NCBI GenBank assembly: GCA_003439945.1
Contig: QVRM01006062.1
Span: 107,501 to 171,500, forward strand
Source: Dermanyssus gallinae
Lineage: Eukaryota; Arthropoda; Arachnida; Mesostigmata; Dermanyssidae
DNA: 64,000 nucleotides
Direction: 5' to 3'
The translations under genes were made by a program, and so were the position numbers. Shown piece after piece: positions 10,406 to 23,016 of this stretch (position 1 is its first letter; each line of letters starts with the position of its first letter). The notes beneath the pieces were generated by a model, which was not told the origin of the DNA, ran no database searches, and worked only from the letters and a program-made list of their open reading frames with translations.

Positions 10406-10931
10406 TCGCTAGCTAGTCTTGCTAGCACAAATAGTCCTCCGTCAAGAAACGATGATAATAATAATGATTATTATTATTGCAATGACTGCTGGCAATCAGA
10501 GCAACAATAATAGCGGCCTCACAACTAACACAGTGGTATATTTTCTATTAACCATTGTCGCTCCTTACACGTTGCTGTATTGTAAGACAATCTTGAGCCA
10601 TCGACTAGTTTTGCGGGCGTTACCATGCTCTAGGCGGCCAATGTAACTGGGACGACATTAGCGCCTTGGCGACGAACACAGCATTCGGAAAGGAAGATCC
10701 GGTGGGGCCCAAAAGAGATCGATAAGTCTTCTTCCCCTGGATGAACAGTCATGTAGCCTGAATGAACAGCAGCAGGATTTGTGTCGCTACCGAGCGAAGT
10801 AATATTGAGCGAGCACGTGTTTAGTCTGTGCAGAGGCAAGTTTTTTACTCTCATGACTCAAGCCAAACCCCCTCCCCCTCCGTTTGGAGTCGGCATCTCG
10901 CCGTGGACGGTAGATCGCCAGCTAATGCAAA
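10403..10931. other. Intergenic, no gene recognised
   Basis: Contains a short ATT/AAT-rich patch (10453-10480). No gene seen. Confidence 0.4.
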
Positions 10932-11625
10932 TCAGCGATACGATGGGTTTTGCGCAACACCGCCCTTATACGGGCCGGCGTCAGTGCGGTCAATGGCCAT
11001 ACAGAGGCCGCGAATAACAATCGACTCGACGATCGACATAAGGCGTCGCTTCGATTGCATTAACCGCGCTATATTGTGTGAACTTTTTAGTGGCCTCCAC
11101 TGCAAGCTAGAGGAAGGTACCTCGCAGGCCTCTTTTCTGGCACATACCCAGATAGCGTACAAACTGGACCACCTGAATGTCAAAATCAGCTACGGGGGAC
11201 GGCATCGTCTCGGGCCAAGCAGGGAGACTTTGTCGCTGTTGGCCAGGGCCAGCCTTAAGCCCGCTCTCCTCAAGCAGACCCTTGGAATATCGGTTAGGGC
11301 GTCGTTGACTCTAAGTTCCAGTTGCTGGAGAGAGCCGCCCTGTACTAAAGCTGCGAGGTCACTCGCATAGACTAGAAATCCTGTCCTCACTGGAAAGTGA
11401 CTCAAGCTTACGCCGCGTTTTATAAGAGATGCTCGAGGGTGGAACCCTGGGCAGGACTCTCCACATGTCATATCAAATTCGAATCCTTTATTGTCTACCC
11501 GCTTTTCGTTCAAATAGTCGGAAATAGCCCGACGAAGGTAGGTCGGAACGTTCTTGCTCTTAAACGTCTCTAGTATTCCCTTTCCAGGGCAAGCTATTAA
11601 GTGATTTTTTAACTTCCAGCAGCCT
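10932..11625 (-). mobile_element. Non-LTR retrotransposon RT pseudogene (R1/jockey-like), YADD altered to YASD
   Basis: The minus strand is open from about 11625 to 11108. Ordered RT blocks can be read: LETFKSKNVPTYLRRAIS (finger/palm), DMTCGESCPGFHP in the place of the 'VTAGVPQGSVLGP' motif, FLVYASDLAALV in the place of the catalytic (F/Y)ADD box, a 'RAGLRLALANSDKVSLL' segment, then VVQFVRYLG ('KYLG' motif). A stop follows, and disrupted frames continue to about 10932. The first catalytic Asp of the ADD pair is Ser, and the PQGS motif is lost, so it is inactive. The family is inferred from motif order only. Confidence 0.75.
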
Positions 11626-14024
11626 TGACATACAACGTGGAAACGGGGCCTTCATTCGGAGCACACTTCTGAAGTGGTCTCGGCCTAGCCTAGACGAAGT
11701 GGGCACGTGATAATCACAATACACATCCGCTAGGGACATTGGCTTAGCTAATCTTCCGTAATATGTGTCCCACATACATAATGTAATTTACGAAAAATAA
11801 ATTGTTAATGTTTGAAACTTCCAGCAGTACTACAATAAGGAGATCTGTCGACCTAGCCGAGAATTGACATACCGCTTCCGTCTTAGCAACGATTAACTGT
11901 ACGGCGGAAAAACACAAGCGGCCTTTACTGAGTTCGAACTGTTTTGGTGAAAAGAGATCCGCGAAGGATCGCAAACGGTTCTCTGTGTATATGTGTCTCA
12001 ATACCTTTGGCCAAAGTACTCACTAGGCAGACTGGCCAATAGGTGCCGGTTTCTTTAGGGACTTGTACGTGGTCGGCTTTCAGATCAGGAGCCCGCTTCG
12101 GTCTAGAAAACGAAAAGACTACACGTTTTTTTGGATCGGGAGACTGCCGGAAGAAAGGAGGGACCGGAATCCACTACGCACTGAACGTAGCTCGCACTTT
12201 GAATCGAAAGAGTGATAAATCATTCGAAGACAAGAAAATATAAAAACCAATGTTCGCCTAGACTTGCAGAATAAACTTAGATGCTTGCCCGTCATTTACG
12301 CAAGGCGCATAACAAAATAACAGCAATCTAAGAAAACAAATAGATAGATACCCAAGATGACGCTTATTTTAAAAAAATGTCTTTAAGTATTTGTGTTGTG
12401 GTTCTGTTTAATCTTAAAAACGTGTAATGATTGATTCGGGAGCTGCTGAGTCAATATTTTGTCCACCAATATAGTACTCTCATTGCAGTGTCAGATTGTA
12501 TAAGCTCTGATTCTACTAGAAAAGGAATGTCGGGCAGGGAAGGGGCAATCGAACACCTAAACGACCAGTCGATTTCTCCGCAAGAGGGATTTCGCACTGT
12601 CGACATGTAGTACGAAGCGAAACAACCAATGTCTTCAACTGTACGATAGTTTACTTCCAGGCTTCGAATCGCAAAAAAAGTAAGCGCATTAAAGCTCACG
12701 AAAGGTTCCTCAACGCTAATTCAATTGGTGGCGGCGTTGAAGAAAAGACTTCTCTCCGCCGTCTATATGGCTGGCCAGAAAGAGAGAGAGAGAGAGACTT
12801 CTGCACGACCGGCGCTCCTACAGTAATTGGGCCTACCTTCGGCTGAAGGTTCGCCTGTTTTAACTCTTAAAACACACTCCCGACAGTCACAGCTCTTCTA
12901 ATGCCCAACCGCGTTCTCGGGCCAAAAATAGTCTGAGAAAGATACTACGTTACACTGAACCTGAAATACAAACTCTAATCAAAACTGCTCCGCTTTGCCA
13001 TACAGTTAGGCCTTGCCATTAGACACGAGTGCATATCAATATCTGACTATTCGTGTACAAATCCAGTTACTGTGACAGATAATGACAGATACACGGCAGG
13101 GAGCGTATGCGTCAAGTAAGCTTCCTAGCTAATGATTGATAAAATATTACTAATTATGACTATTAATACAAAATTAAATAGGTACACAAATCTATTTTTT
13201 TATTTAACTATTTACGGGCACGTGAATAGCTTATGATTTGGTCATACAGGTGCTGTCGTAATTGTAAGAGGGCAGGAAGTGTAACGCCGCACTCTATTTT
13301 TTAATGCTTCTTTTAACTCGTCGACAGCTAAATACGGCTCAAGGAAACGACAAAACATTGGCTCGTTGGCTTGTTCGTTGATGTGCCTGTGATGATGAAG
13401 GACGTGAGAGAGGACGAGAAAACGTTAGAGAGCTCCATCGACTGGTCGATGGCGAGCTCTATCAACAATACATCTCGTCGATACGTAAGTGCAAACGACA
13501 AAATAATTGCAAAACGTCCACTCCGGCCGCTATAACTACAACTCTGCTACTAGAAACGTGTCGCACGAGTTGAACAGCTCTTGATGTTTCATGGAGCCGT
13601 TGCCAGCCTGGGAAAAGCAGGAGGAGGAGGAGATGTAAGTGAAGGCTATCGGAGCGGGCCAAGGATTTGCAGGCGGGCCAGTCGTCTATCCGTAACATCG
13701 GTGCCACCATTGTGATTGGCTGGCCTCGGTCGCATTCCAATATACCTAGTACATAGTCCACCTACCGCCTGCTATCGCGATGCTATATGCCGGGCCCTAC
13801 TGTTGTGTAGCAATTGGTAGTGGTGTTGTTGCTGCTGCTGCTGTGAAGGCCGTATGTTGCAGATGCTGCTGAAACAAGCTGCTGAATCGAACCTTGCACA
13901 CATATGTAGGCTTCATGGATTTCTGATTATTTACTCGGTCGAGACTTGAATTCGACTTGGCATTCTACGACGCTATTTTTTTTATGTAATTCGATGTACA
14001 TATCGCCAGGGCAACAAAAAAATA

Positions 14025-14026
<2 letters not shown>
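11626..14026. other. Intergenic, no gene recognised
   Basis: About 2.4 kb with no supportable gene. There is a short (GA)n tract at 12781-12798 and a small imperfect inverted repeat at 13431-13458 (AGCTCCATCGAC / GTCGATGGCGAGCT). The left end (11626-12000, minus strand) may be further upstream LINE sequence, but I cannot read RT motifs there. Confidence 0.4.

Positions 14027-14088
<62 letters not shown>
14027..14088. repeat. Compound (CT)11(AT)20 microsatellite
   Basis: CT run at 14027-14048 passes directly into AT repeats that end at 14088, at the edge of the mariner-like remnant. Confidence 0.95.
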
Positions 14089-14090
<2 letters not shown>

Positions 14091-14770
14091 TGTTTGCAAA
14101 ATAGTCTAATGCATTTAACGAACATAAAAACTAATGATTATAAACGAATGATCAAGATACATTTTATGTTATTCCTACTCAAATACAATATCGGTGCCCT
14201 TTTTTGGTTGTATAAGCTATATACAAGGTTAAGGTAGTGACTTTTTTCATTTGTTTAAGCTATATACGCGTCATCCAATATTTAGCACATTTTCGCACGA
14301 ATCAGACTCAATTATATTCATCACAAGAGATTACTCGTCCGGGACACTTCTACTTCAAAAGCTCAAGGTTCTCTTGCCGGTTGTAGTACCATCATCTTGC
14401 CAACAGAGTTCGCTCACATCGATTACGTCAAATAAGAATCGTGCTGAAATACCATTTGCCCCTCACCGTGAAGTGAAAAACAGGGTCCAATATTACTTTA
14501 AACCAGAAGCCGCACCAGTCTGGTGGCATGTATGGCACATGTAACGACCCTTAATGAATCAGGCGAGTATTCTCGGTTCTTAGAGGCAACAGTTTTGTTT
14601 ATTCACACTTCCATTCAGATAGAGGCAAGCTTCGTCGAAAAATATAACCTTCGGTACAATTATTAATAAATTGGCTTCGCGATGCATTATTTTGAAGGCT
14701 CGATGGACGAAATTTAGCTGTAGCAGGTAATAAGTAGGCTTGAGCTTTTGCGTTAGCTGAGTCTGAAAAT
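14089..14770 (-). mobile_element. mariner/Tc1-like transposase remnant (pseudogene)
   Basis: The minus strand reads QLTQKLKPTYYLLQLNF, then PKVIFFDEACLYLNGSVNKQ followed by NC. These match the DDE region 'QLTQ.LKP...R..F...VIFSDEAHF.LNG.VNKQN' of Tc1/mariner transposases, and the FFDEA box holds the first catalytic Asp. Further on, in shifted frames, are GPCF and DDGTTTGKRTL (in the place of 'QDGA..HTA') and LLK*KCPGRVIS ('LL.E.FPGRVIS'). Several stops and frameshifts show it is dead. The right-hand sequence next to the (AT)n tract, GGTGTTTGCAAAATAGTC at 14089, resembles mariner terminal repeats (GGGTGTTCAAAATAGTC-like), consistent with insertion at TA. Opposite terminus not found. Confidence 0.7.
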
Positions 14771-15979
14771 CCTACTACCGGGTTGAGGAGCGCAAAGAAC
14801 CCAGTTGTTGGGCACGTCGTTGAACCGTCACCGTTTCAACCTTCAACGCTAGCGGGACGCGTATGCCGTCGGTCAAGTACGTCCTACCAAGCAAAACAAC
14901 CTGCAGTTGGGGTGGTGGACTTCAACGTGATGGTCGCCATTCGCAGGACCTCGTCCAGCCCTTAGCACGCTAAGCGGGCCTAGCTTGAGCAGTTTGGCAG
15001 CTCGCCGTCCCGCACTTAGACATAGAGCTGAAGACCGACAACTTCGACTTGTTACGGTGACCGTCGTCTTTCCGCTAGTCCGTTTCGAGTTTGGGTCGTC
15101 CATGTCTGCTCGCTTAGACACATAGGCGTTCGACGCCTGCCCAGCGTTCCAGCTCGTTATCTAGGCTATTTATTACGTACGGGCGTGGAGCCAAAAAGTC
15201 TCTGAAAAAGCCGGAAGTCGGGTTAGTGGCTCACGAAGCACTGTTTCGCAGGGTCACTGTCAGCACGCTTGACAACGCACTGAACGACATCGATGACAAA
15301 CAGTGAATGACGCCAACACGCCAATCCGCTCACCAGCCGGCCCGAAACACCAGCCCACAACTTTCAGACGGCTGGGAAAGAAGCCACCTTTGTAGGCAAG
15401 AACCCGTAAGACGGCTGTCGTAGCAATTACTAATGTTCTATGATGTTTTAGTTATTTTCCTAGCGAAATTACGGGTCGCCGACACAGAGTAGATTAGATA
15501 GCGAATAACACGTTAAACATACGAAACAGGACAGGTTTCGTATTTAGAAGCAGGACCATAGTAAAGTGACTGTTTTATATATATATATTCTATTTCTCAG
15601 TATATTTAAACTCATCTATTGTATAGTGGTTATTTGTGGGGGTCTACCAATAAGCTTACTTGCTCTATCACGGCCTGATCTATTTACTCGTACTAAATTG
15701 CGATAGAGCTCAGTGAACTCGTAATCGCGGGTAGATGACTTTATTTAATTCCTTTCACAACATTTCCTGGCTGCCATTCAACAATGAACGCCTCTATCGG
15801 GTTTTGATCACCGGTTTGCCTAGCGCGATCTTTTAATTAGCACCAAATTAACAAATTTCCGAGCTCTGCCTTTTATAGCTTTGCGAAGACATAACACTGC
15901 TTTATTCCCCGCATATGTATTAATTTTTCTTCTCTGCTTATTCTGTCTCGTACCTTCTCTCCCTCTCGTTAAAATCGTT

Positions 15980-15982
15980 AAA

Positions 15983-16021
<39 letters not shown>
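15980..16021. repeat. Poly(A)21-(TA)n tract
   Basis: A run 15980-16000 followed by TA dinucleotides. It could be the tail of a retroposed sequence, but none is recognised 5' of it. Confidence 0.9.
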
Positions 16022-16030
<9 letters not shown>

Positions 16031-17489
16031 TATAGCGAGCTCTCCCGAGTGTGCAAACGTATTGTAAATGATTAATAAATCATCACAATATTTTCTATAT
16101 ATATATATATATATATAATTTTGTAAGTAAGAGATGCAAACTTCGTTTTGAAGCTCTACACACTTAGCCCAGCGATATTCCTTTTCTATTGACCTATTTG
16201 AAAGCAACAGGTATCGAAGCGGGAAAAAATCTAATTAAAAATGCCTTTTTTATCGAATAAACTTAGAACATACATACAAAAGAAATTCTGTACATTGAGG
16301 TCAACACTCACAGCTCTTCCCGGTCTCCAACTAGGCACGATTATGGTCTTCAAGAAAACAGCGTCAGCAATGTCTCTCCATCTGAGCACCCTCACAATTC
16401 TGCCGACTGTATAGCATGTTCGCAAAATACGCACAGATTCCAGCCTATTTTCGTTGCCCCACTGAGAAGAACTCGGCAACGTATTAGGAGCAACCCCCAA
16501 AAAAAAATAGAACGAATAGGATAGGTACAAAACTACAATGGGGGAAGTACGGCAACGGCTCTGCCAGGCGGCTATATAAAATTTCGTCTCCCCCACCTGC
16601 GTCCTGGGTTTTCTCTTTTCCCGTCTCGGTCTTGTTTCAGATTGTACCTTGCTGCGCTGTTCCCCAGCGTCATCTAATGTGCACCTGGCTTCTACCTGCT
16701 CCTACCGATCTACTTACCGCTACTTATATGAAATCCAATTTGATCACTTGCCAACGGCGATGACCAGCTTCATCATTTTTCTCTATGTGCTCTCTCCCCC
16801 CTCTCATTTTTCCTCTCTCTCTCTCTCTCTCTCTCGATCACTCGCTGCCGTCTTCGTGGCCTATCTATTCAGCTGTTCATTGGACTTTTTCATCGGTATT
16901 CTCTTCTTTCTTATTCTTCTTTCTTCTCCTCTCTCTATCTATCGCAGGCGATTGCTAGGAATCTGGCCAATGTGCTACACTGCGGTGCGCGGCACTAAAC
17001 TGAACGTCGTGTAACGCATGTCTTTGGCTGACAAATGTACACACGCGACTCGCCTTCACGACTCTGGTCCAGGGCTTACCACCCAGACACCCAACCATCC
17101 ACCCATCCGTCCGTCCGTCCAGCGTGTGCGCCACCCATTGGCCGTTCCTTCGCTCGCTCCACAAATATCTCCGGTCTATACATTCGTAGACCTATTTCTA
17201 CAGCCAGGCAAGCGGAAGAAATCAGCCAACGAACAAGGAACGCGTAGTGCGCGTCGAAATCGATTTAGCCTACTACATAGGCCATGACCCGCCCGACGAC
17301 GACGACGATGACTGCTTCTGCTACGATTTCCACCCAGCGGGACCATCATCCTATGGCCGACGTTTGCCCCTGGGCGGGCGTGTATGTTGGTTTAAGAATG
17401 TATGTATGTCTGTATGTCTCTCTGTCTGTTCCTTCTCCTGTTCATGTCTAGCAATCGAAGCTTCAAAGGAGCTGTAGGCGGTAAGCGGA

Positions 17490-17506
17490 GGGGGGGGGGG
17501 GGGGGG
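17490..17506 (+). repeat. G17 homopolymer followed by G-rich tract
   Basis: Seventeen consecutive G bases, then TGGGGAGTGAGGGCTGTG. Could form a G-quadruplex. No gene context. Confidence 0.9.
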
Positions 17507-18136
17507 TGGGGAGTGAGGGCTGTGTGGGGTATTTTCCTTTCTCACAGAGGAAAACCGACCCGCCTCAAAGAGGCGTGCGCTTCATACTGCTGGAGAATCG
17601 TTATCGTGTGCGATGAGCGTTGTTGTCGACGTCATTGCCACTAGCCGCGTCATCGTTGGCAACCTCTAACGACTAAAAACCGTTCAGAGTCATCGTCGGC
17701 CTCCCATTGTTGAGCAAAAACCAGTCAGTTCGTCTCTTCGAATCACACTCTACTGACCACAAATATTAAGATCGATGACGAAATCTATTGTCTGTCTATC
17801 ATTAGGCGTTTTTTTACCATTTCTCGTTCGTTTTTCGCATAGAATAGTTCCTTGCCGAGATTTGCACGAGCGGAACACAGAGCAACACCACATTAGTATA
17901 ATGAAAGTTTTCCATCCCTATTAAGTATCTAGATTGATTTTCATTGTCGCGTTGCCGTTTGTGTAACACACGTTTGGGTTTTCGTTTTAACAACAACATG
18001 GTTATCCTTTCAATGTTACTTTCGGACTGTTCTTTATAAAAGGACAGCATTGGGATTGCCTGTGGAGTATACGAGCTACTGCGATCTACATGTCTCTTTA
18101 ATATAGCGAACTCGCTCATAGCAACACTATTACAGC

Positions 18137-18771
18137 TTGCCCATTAAGTATGTGAGCAACTTCTGCTACCTCGCGGTGGTCTTCTCCAGCAGGGGTGTGT
18201 GCTTTAGCAAGCATATCACCGAGCGCGTGTCAAAGAGCGTCGTGGCCATGGCGACAATCGGCGAGCCACAGAAGCTCTCACTGTCGACCGCCCTTCAACT
18301 CTTTTACCTCAAAATATCTTCGGTTGCCTCCTACGGAATCGATGTCATCTGGGAGCACCTGTCGGCACATCAGCTGGACCAACTGGACAAGGTCAAAGCA
18401 ACGTTCTTGAAGAGAGTCTTGGGCTTACCCCGGAACGCCCAGAACCGACTGGTGTACGCGTTGGCCGGGACAGGACCATACCTAGAGGACCTCGTGCCAC
18501 GCTTCCAGCTCTGGCCCACACCTGCTCTTCAATCGTTCAGGACTTCCTTCGCAGAGACGATGCGCGACATCCCCACGGATTTCTACCGAACTCGAGCCAT
18601 GACATCCTCTGCTTGGAAGGAACCCCTGCAGGACCTCCGACATGTCATCACTCGATACGCTCCATCACCAGCTTTGTTCCCGAAGAGACTTTCATGAGCC
18701 GCAAGCAACCTGTATATGTAGACATTGCCTTCAGCATTGCCCCCGATATCATTTCGAGGGGTGCCAGAGCT
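18137..18771 (+). mobile_element. Non-LTR retrotransposon RT C-terminus with zinc knuckle (one frameshift)
   Basis: The + frame is open for 186 codons. It reads VSNFCYLAVVFSSRGVCFSK (the 'KYLGV.FS..G.F..H' segment), LSTALQLFYLKISSVASYGI, then LDKVKATFLKRVLGLPRNAQ followed by NRLVYALAGTG. It continues RHVITRYA near 18650. One frame step beyond this it reads LHHQLCSRRDFHEPQ and CICRHCLQHCPRYHFEGC, a C-x-C-x2-C-x3-C-x2-YH-x3-C zinc knuckle. Two other copies of this family are at 48488-49240 and 58712-59170. The segment lacks the catalytic palm, so it is 5' truncated. It is the least broken of the three copies, with a single small deletion near 18655. The clade is not assigned. Confidence 0.8.
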
Positions 18772-19526
18772 TCGATGGCCTACAACGGTTGGCAAGGGAA
18801 AGTAACTAATTAACCATTGTTTCTAAATCATATAACGTGTTTTATACCTTTTTGGTCAATAAATGAGAAGATGGATTACAGCTTGCACTCTTTATAGTGC
18901 TGACATAGGCGAGTTCACTGTTCATTATCAGATAAAACTCTTTTATAGTAGCGCGTTGTTTTACGCGCCAGTTCAGGCGGAAGGACTTAGTACAATCTTT
19001 TATAAGTTATATATAAATTATAATCTTCTGCAGATCTAAAGCTTTAAGCATAGTTTAGAGACATATAACGAAATCGCGCTAGCTTTCCCTCGTCAAAGGT
19101 AGTATAGGAGAGAGTGAGCACTGTGCTAATAACATCGGCATTAAATTAGGCACCATTTATCCTCAGTATGTGGCAACATAATCTGGATAGCTAGCGCGTA
19201 ATATTTCCCTGGCTTCTGGTGTGCTCGATCGCAAGTTCGATCACGCGTATGGCAATCTAATTATAGTATTCGAACATCTAAGGTACATGTAACGCATCAG
19301 GAAAAGATCATGTACTTCGATGGAGCGCTTTGGTCCTGTGCTTGGCTATTTTACGTTGTCACAAAAATGTGTTCTTAAAAATCCTCATTAATAATCCTCT
19401 TGGACCCTGGAACAAAGAGCATAAAAGATTATATTTAGGAAAACTCTGAAAATTATCTGCGTTTGAGGTGTTTGCCTAAGACGCAGCGCCTATGCAACTT
19501 CTACCATTAGAGCTTCTGTGATATAT

Positions 19527-19586
<60 letters not shown>

Positions 19587-21402
19587 TGAGAGAAATTGGG
19601 AAAAGAGCGGCAAGTGAGAAGGTTGAAAAAAGGGCGGGAGAATTTCTGCTGCAGAGAATATCCATTGAAGTGCAACGTGAAAATGCGACCGCGATTTATC
19701 TTTTAACTTGAATACGTTAGTTAGCATTAAAACAAACAAAACGTTGCATTGTAAGCGCGTCTATTTGATTTTTAATTGATTTAACAGATTGTATCATGCC
19801 TGACAAATTAGGGTTCAGAAATCTACGTCCAATATTATGTATAATTATAATCTATATCAAAACTCACCCTGGAGCTAGTTTTGTGTCGAAATACAAATTG
19901 ACATACTCAGTCTTTCATAGTTCTTCTTAGTTTTTCATAGGCGGCCTGATAATAATTGACAAACCTCTGCACACCTAAGCGCTGCTGACATTAATTGTTC
20001 TGAGTGCCGTTTATATTTGTTTGGCCTGTGTCATAGCTGGCAGTAACTAACATAGGTATATTAATTCTGAGAAGTGATCGCTCAGAGGCTCAAAGCTCGA
20101 AGAGCAACCCTTACGGGAACCAAGCATTAATGCTGGTGTATTCGCTGGTAGCTCGTTGCTACGGCAAACGCGTTGATGTTGTTCTATATGCTTGACCATC
20201 TTCCTCAAGGTAGCAGGAATCCCGCGTTCGGCGAGTGTTTTATCAAGACGTGCGGTTTTTCAGTGGACTCGACCTGACTTTGTGGACGACATCGGCCAGG
20301 ACAGGAGCGAACAGACGGATACTTAGGGGAATATGGCTTACATTGAGCTCTTATATATATAACACGTGGCAGGAGTATGAAAAAGCGACACGTTCCAATT
20401 CACATTGAGGAGGTCAATCACGACCTCGATCATCAACATCTGAGCTGAGTCAGCATAAAATAGAGAAGAAATTAAAGCAAAGCAAGGGTAAGATGAAGGA
20501 AACCGAACGAGAATGGGAAAGATAAGGGGGTTGGGGATGAATCTGTGTATATGAAAGGCATCAATAATTGTTGTCTGCCGTTGTGGTGGTGGATTTTGTG
20601 GGACGAATATGAGTGGCCCTCTGATGGCTATGGCATGATACCTGCTGAGCCACCCGCCGGTTTCGGTCGGTAGCTCAATGAAACTCAGCTTTTTCGATCT
20701 ACCTATGGGTATTGGTGAGGAATTGAGAGTAAGCACCGCTAACGTTACTGTGCTGGCAACTGAATGCGGCCGTGAATTATCTGGTAGAGCCTATCATATT
20801 GCAGCATGGCAGATTTTGGCAGACTTGGTGTCCCTTAGCAACGATGCCAGTTGAGACAAGACACGCAAGGCTCAGTGTGTCACACACATGCGAACGCAAT
20901 AAATCCTTCAATTTAAGCGGCCTCTGATTCATTCATACATTAAAAAGTTGACACCGCTGTTGAAAAAATATTAACGCAAGAAAACTGGTGATGACTGTCG
21001 GAGACATATGTATATATATATAGAGAAAGAGAGAGAGATGCAGTCAATGTGCCAACTAAGTGTCCCTTAGTCATATATCTGAAATAACAAGCAAAGCGCG
21101 TATTATGCTAGTGTTTATTAACAGAAACAACCCAGTAATTCACGCCTCCAACCTTACGCTAGTCGATGCACAGGAAGAAAAAAATAGATATATATATTTA
21201 TTTATATATAAGTGAAGGTTAAACACACCTTGTACGTCTATGTGCATACGTACTATTAAACGCACCCCGAAAAAGGGGGATTTTTATTATCTGATAGACT
21301 GCTAGAGCTGCGCGCTTGGCGGCTACTGTTCCATGCAAAAAACTGTTTCCAAAGGTGACTTTAGAGTATAAAGTTGCGCCACTACGTGTTGGTATTACGA
21401 CT
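18772..21402. other. Intergenic, no gene recognised
   Basis: AT-rich. There is an AATAAA at about 18859 just after the LINE. A possible weak tRNA-like A/B-box pair lies near 19185-19250 (B-box-like AAGTTCGATCACG), too diverged to call. A 132-codon minus frame at 20338-20736 has no ATG at its 5' end and no domain. Confidence 0.4.
19533..19584. repeat. (AT)26 microsatellite
   Basis: Uninterrupted AT run. Confidence 0.95.
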
Positions 21403-22470
21403 TTACTGAAATAAATATAGCAGTCTTTCCTCGTTCAAACAGATTTTATTAAACATTTTGGTATCTTTGTCTTCTAAAAGCTGTAAAATTTGATCATATT
21501 CAATCCCCTTAGGGTCAATATTGCACCTGCATCCGATGTGTTTTGAAAATCTGATGTCTATTGTGGAAATAAGTTTTATGTCTCTCGCAGGGCCTGTATT
21601 CCAAACATGAGAGGCGCACGGTATCACCGGTAACACATACTGTTTGTAGAGACTGACGTGGAGCCTAGCGTCAGACAGTACAAACGTCCGCATAATCTAG
21701 TTAACTTTCCTAGATGCGCGGGCGACAGTTTCGTTTATATGTGCGCTATATTTTAAACTAGTACAAGTCAATACACCTGAACCTGTCATAATTGTTGTAG
21801 CTTGGCTTAATCGAATGGCTTGCTGTCATTGAGCATCAAAGCTCAATCAATTTGTGTTTTAAGGAGTTGCAGGACCGTGGAATAGCCTGGTCGATAGGCA
21901 AACTGTTGTCTTGAGATGAGTCCCTGAAGATTAGCGTTGTTGTAGACGGCTCCAGCAATTACACTCTCAAAGAGTTTGCTGGCAACAGAAGTAAGCGACA
22001 CAGGCCGCTTGTTTTGTACATTAGTCTTGTCCCCTTTTTTATGCATCGAGCACACGATGGCACAGCGGAACAGATCCATATACAGTTTCTACTTTAAGGA
22101 AACTTCGGAATATTAGCGGTAAGGATACACATACTGAGCGGTCACATCGCCTATATACAAACGCGCTGATACCATCCGATGTTTCGCTCGATTTATTTGA
22201 GAGCTTCCTGAGATGTCGAGTCAGGTTTTCAGGGGAGCTGTCAACGTCCTCAACGTATTTGAGCTTTTCTGCTGTGTGTACATCAGGTTGTGGCCGACGG
22301 AAGCACTCTGCTAATTCACTATGAGACGTTGAGAAGTTGAGGCGAAGACGTCACGGAGAGATTCAGCCTTTTCAGAGTTCTCAGTAGCGAACGATCCATC
22401 CTGCCTTTTGATTGCGCAACACGGCTTTGATTTTAAGGTAGTTTTCTTACGTAGTTGTTGCAAGAGACGT
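21403..22470 (-). mobile_element. CR1/jockey-like LINE RT pseudogene with deleted catalytic core
   Basis: Reading the minus strand from 22470 down: CCAIKRQDGSFATENSEKAE followed by SLRDVFAS (pre-RT region '...DG...T...EKAE.L..FF'); then VDSSPENLTRHLRKLSNKSS and ETSDGISAFVYRRC ('LK..KSPGPDGI...+L+.C'). At 22079-21843 it reads HKKGDKTNVQNKRPVSLTSV, ASKLFESVIAGAV and LISRQQFAYRPGYSTVLQLL, the RT finger/palm blocks. The frame then jumps straight to SLKYSAHINETVARA ('YLG..I..HI...I.KA') and LYKQYVLPVIPCASHVWNTG at 21690-21560. The segment that should hold the YADD box is absent. Stops and frameshifts occur throughout. It is a decayed, internally deleted element. Confidence 0.8.
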
Positions 22471-22938
22471 CAAATCGGACGTGCGTTGTCTGCACACTGA
22501 ATAAAACAGGTAAACGGAATCACGCCTCGTACGTTGTAATATCGACGCAAATTTGTGTGTGACATTGAAGGGCTGTGTACATTGTACGACTCTTCACCGT
22601 CTGATACACATCGAAGGGTCTGAGTAGAATTTGTGAAGAGCCCATTTGCACCGTTTGTACTTCTCAGTGGCCCAAAAAGGCAACGCGTTAGCAAATAAAA
22701 GTATTCTTAGTAAATAAACACGTGTGATAAATATTTTTGTTTGAAAATAAAAATACATGCATTCCGTGTGTGGCACCACATGCTCTTTGCTCTGTTTAGT
22801 CTTGTATTTTCACTATATGTATCGACGAGATAAAAAAAAATAAGTACCGCTAATGCAAAGGTACAAATAAAATGTAGCATTATTCATAATGTAATCTAAA
22901 CAAGGTAAGGCAAGCAGTTGTAGCTTTTATAAATACAT

Positions 22939-23016
<78 letters not shown>

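Larger units (their letters stand above)
14771..18136. other. Intergenic, no gene recognised
   Basis: Contains an A21 plus (TA)n tract (15980-16021), (AT)n at 16096-16118, a (CT)n run near 16815-16834, (CCAT/CCGT)n near 17097-17120 and a G17 run. Open frames up to about 120 codons are composition-driven (pyrimidine-rich). No domain is recognised. Confidence 0.4.

Noticed and set aside
20338..20736. 132-codon minus-strand open frame
   Set aside because: Begins at a non-ATG codon, has no domain, and its composition matches local non-coding DNA.
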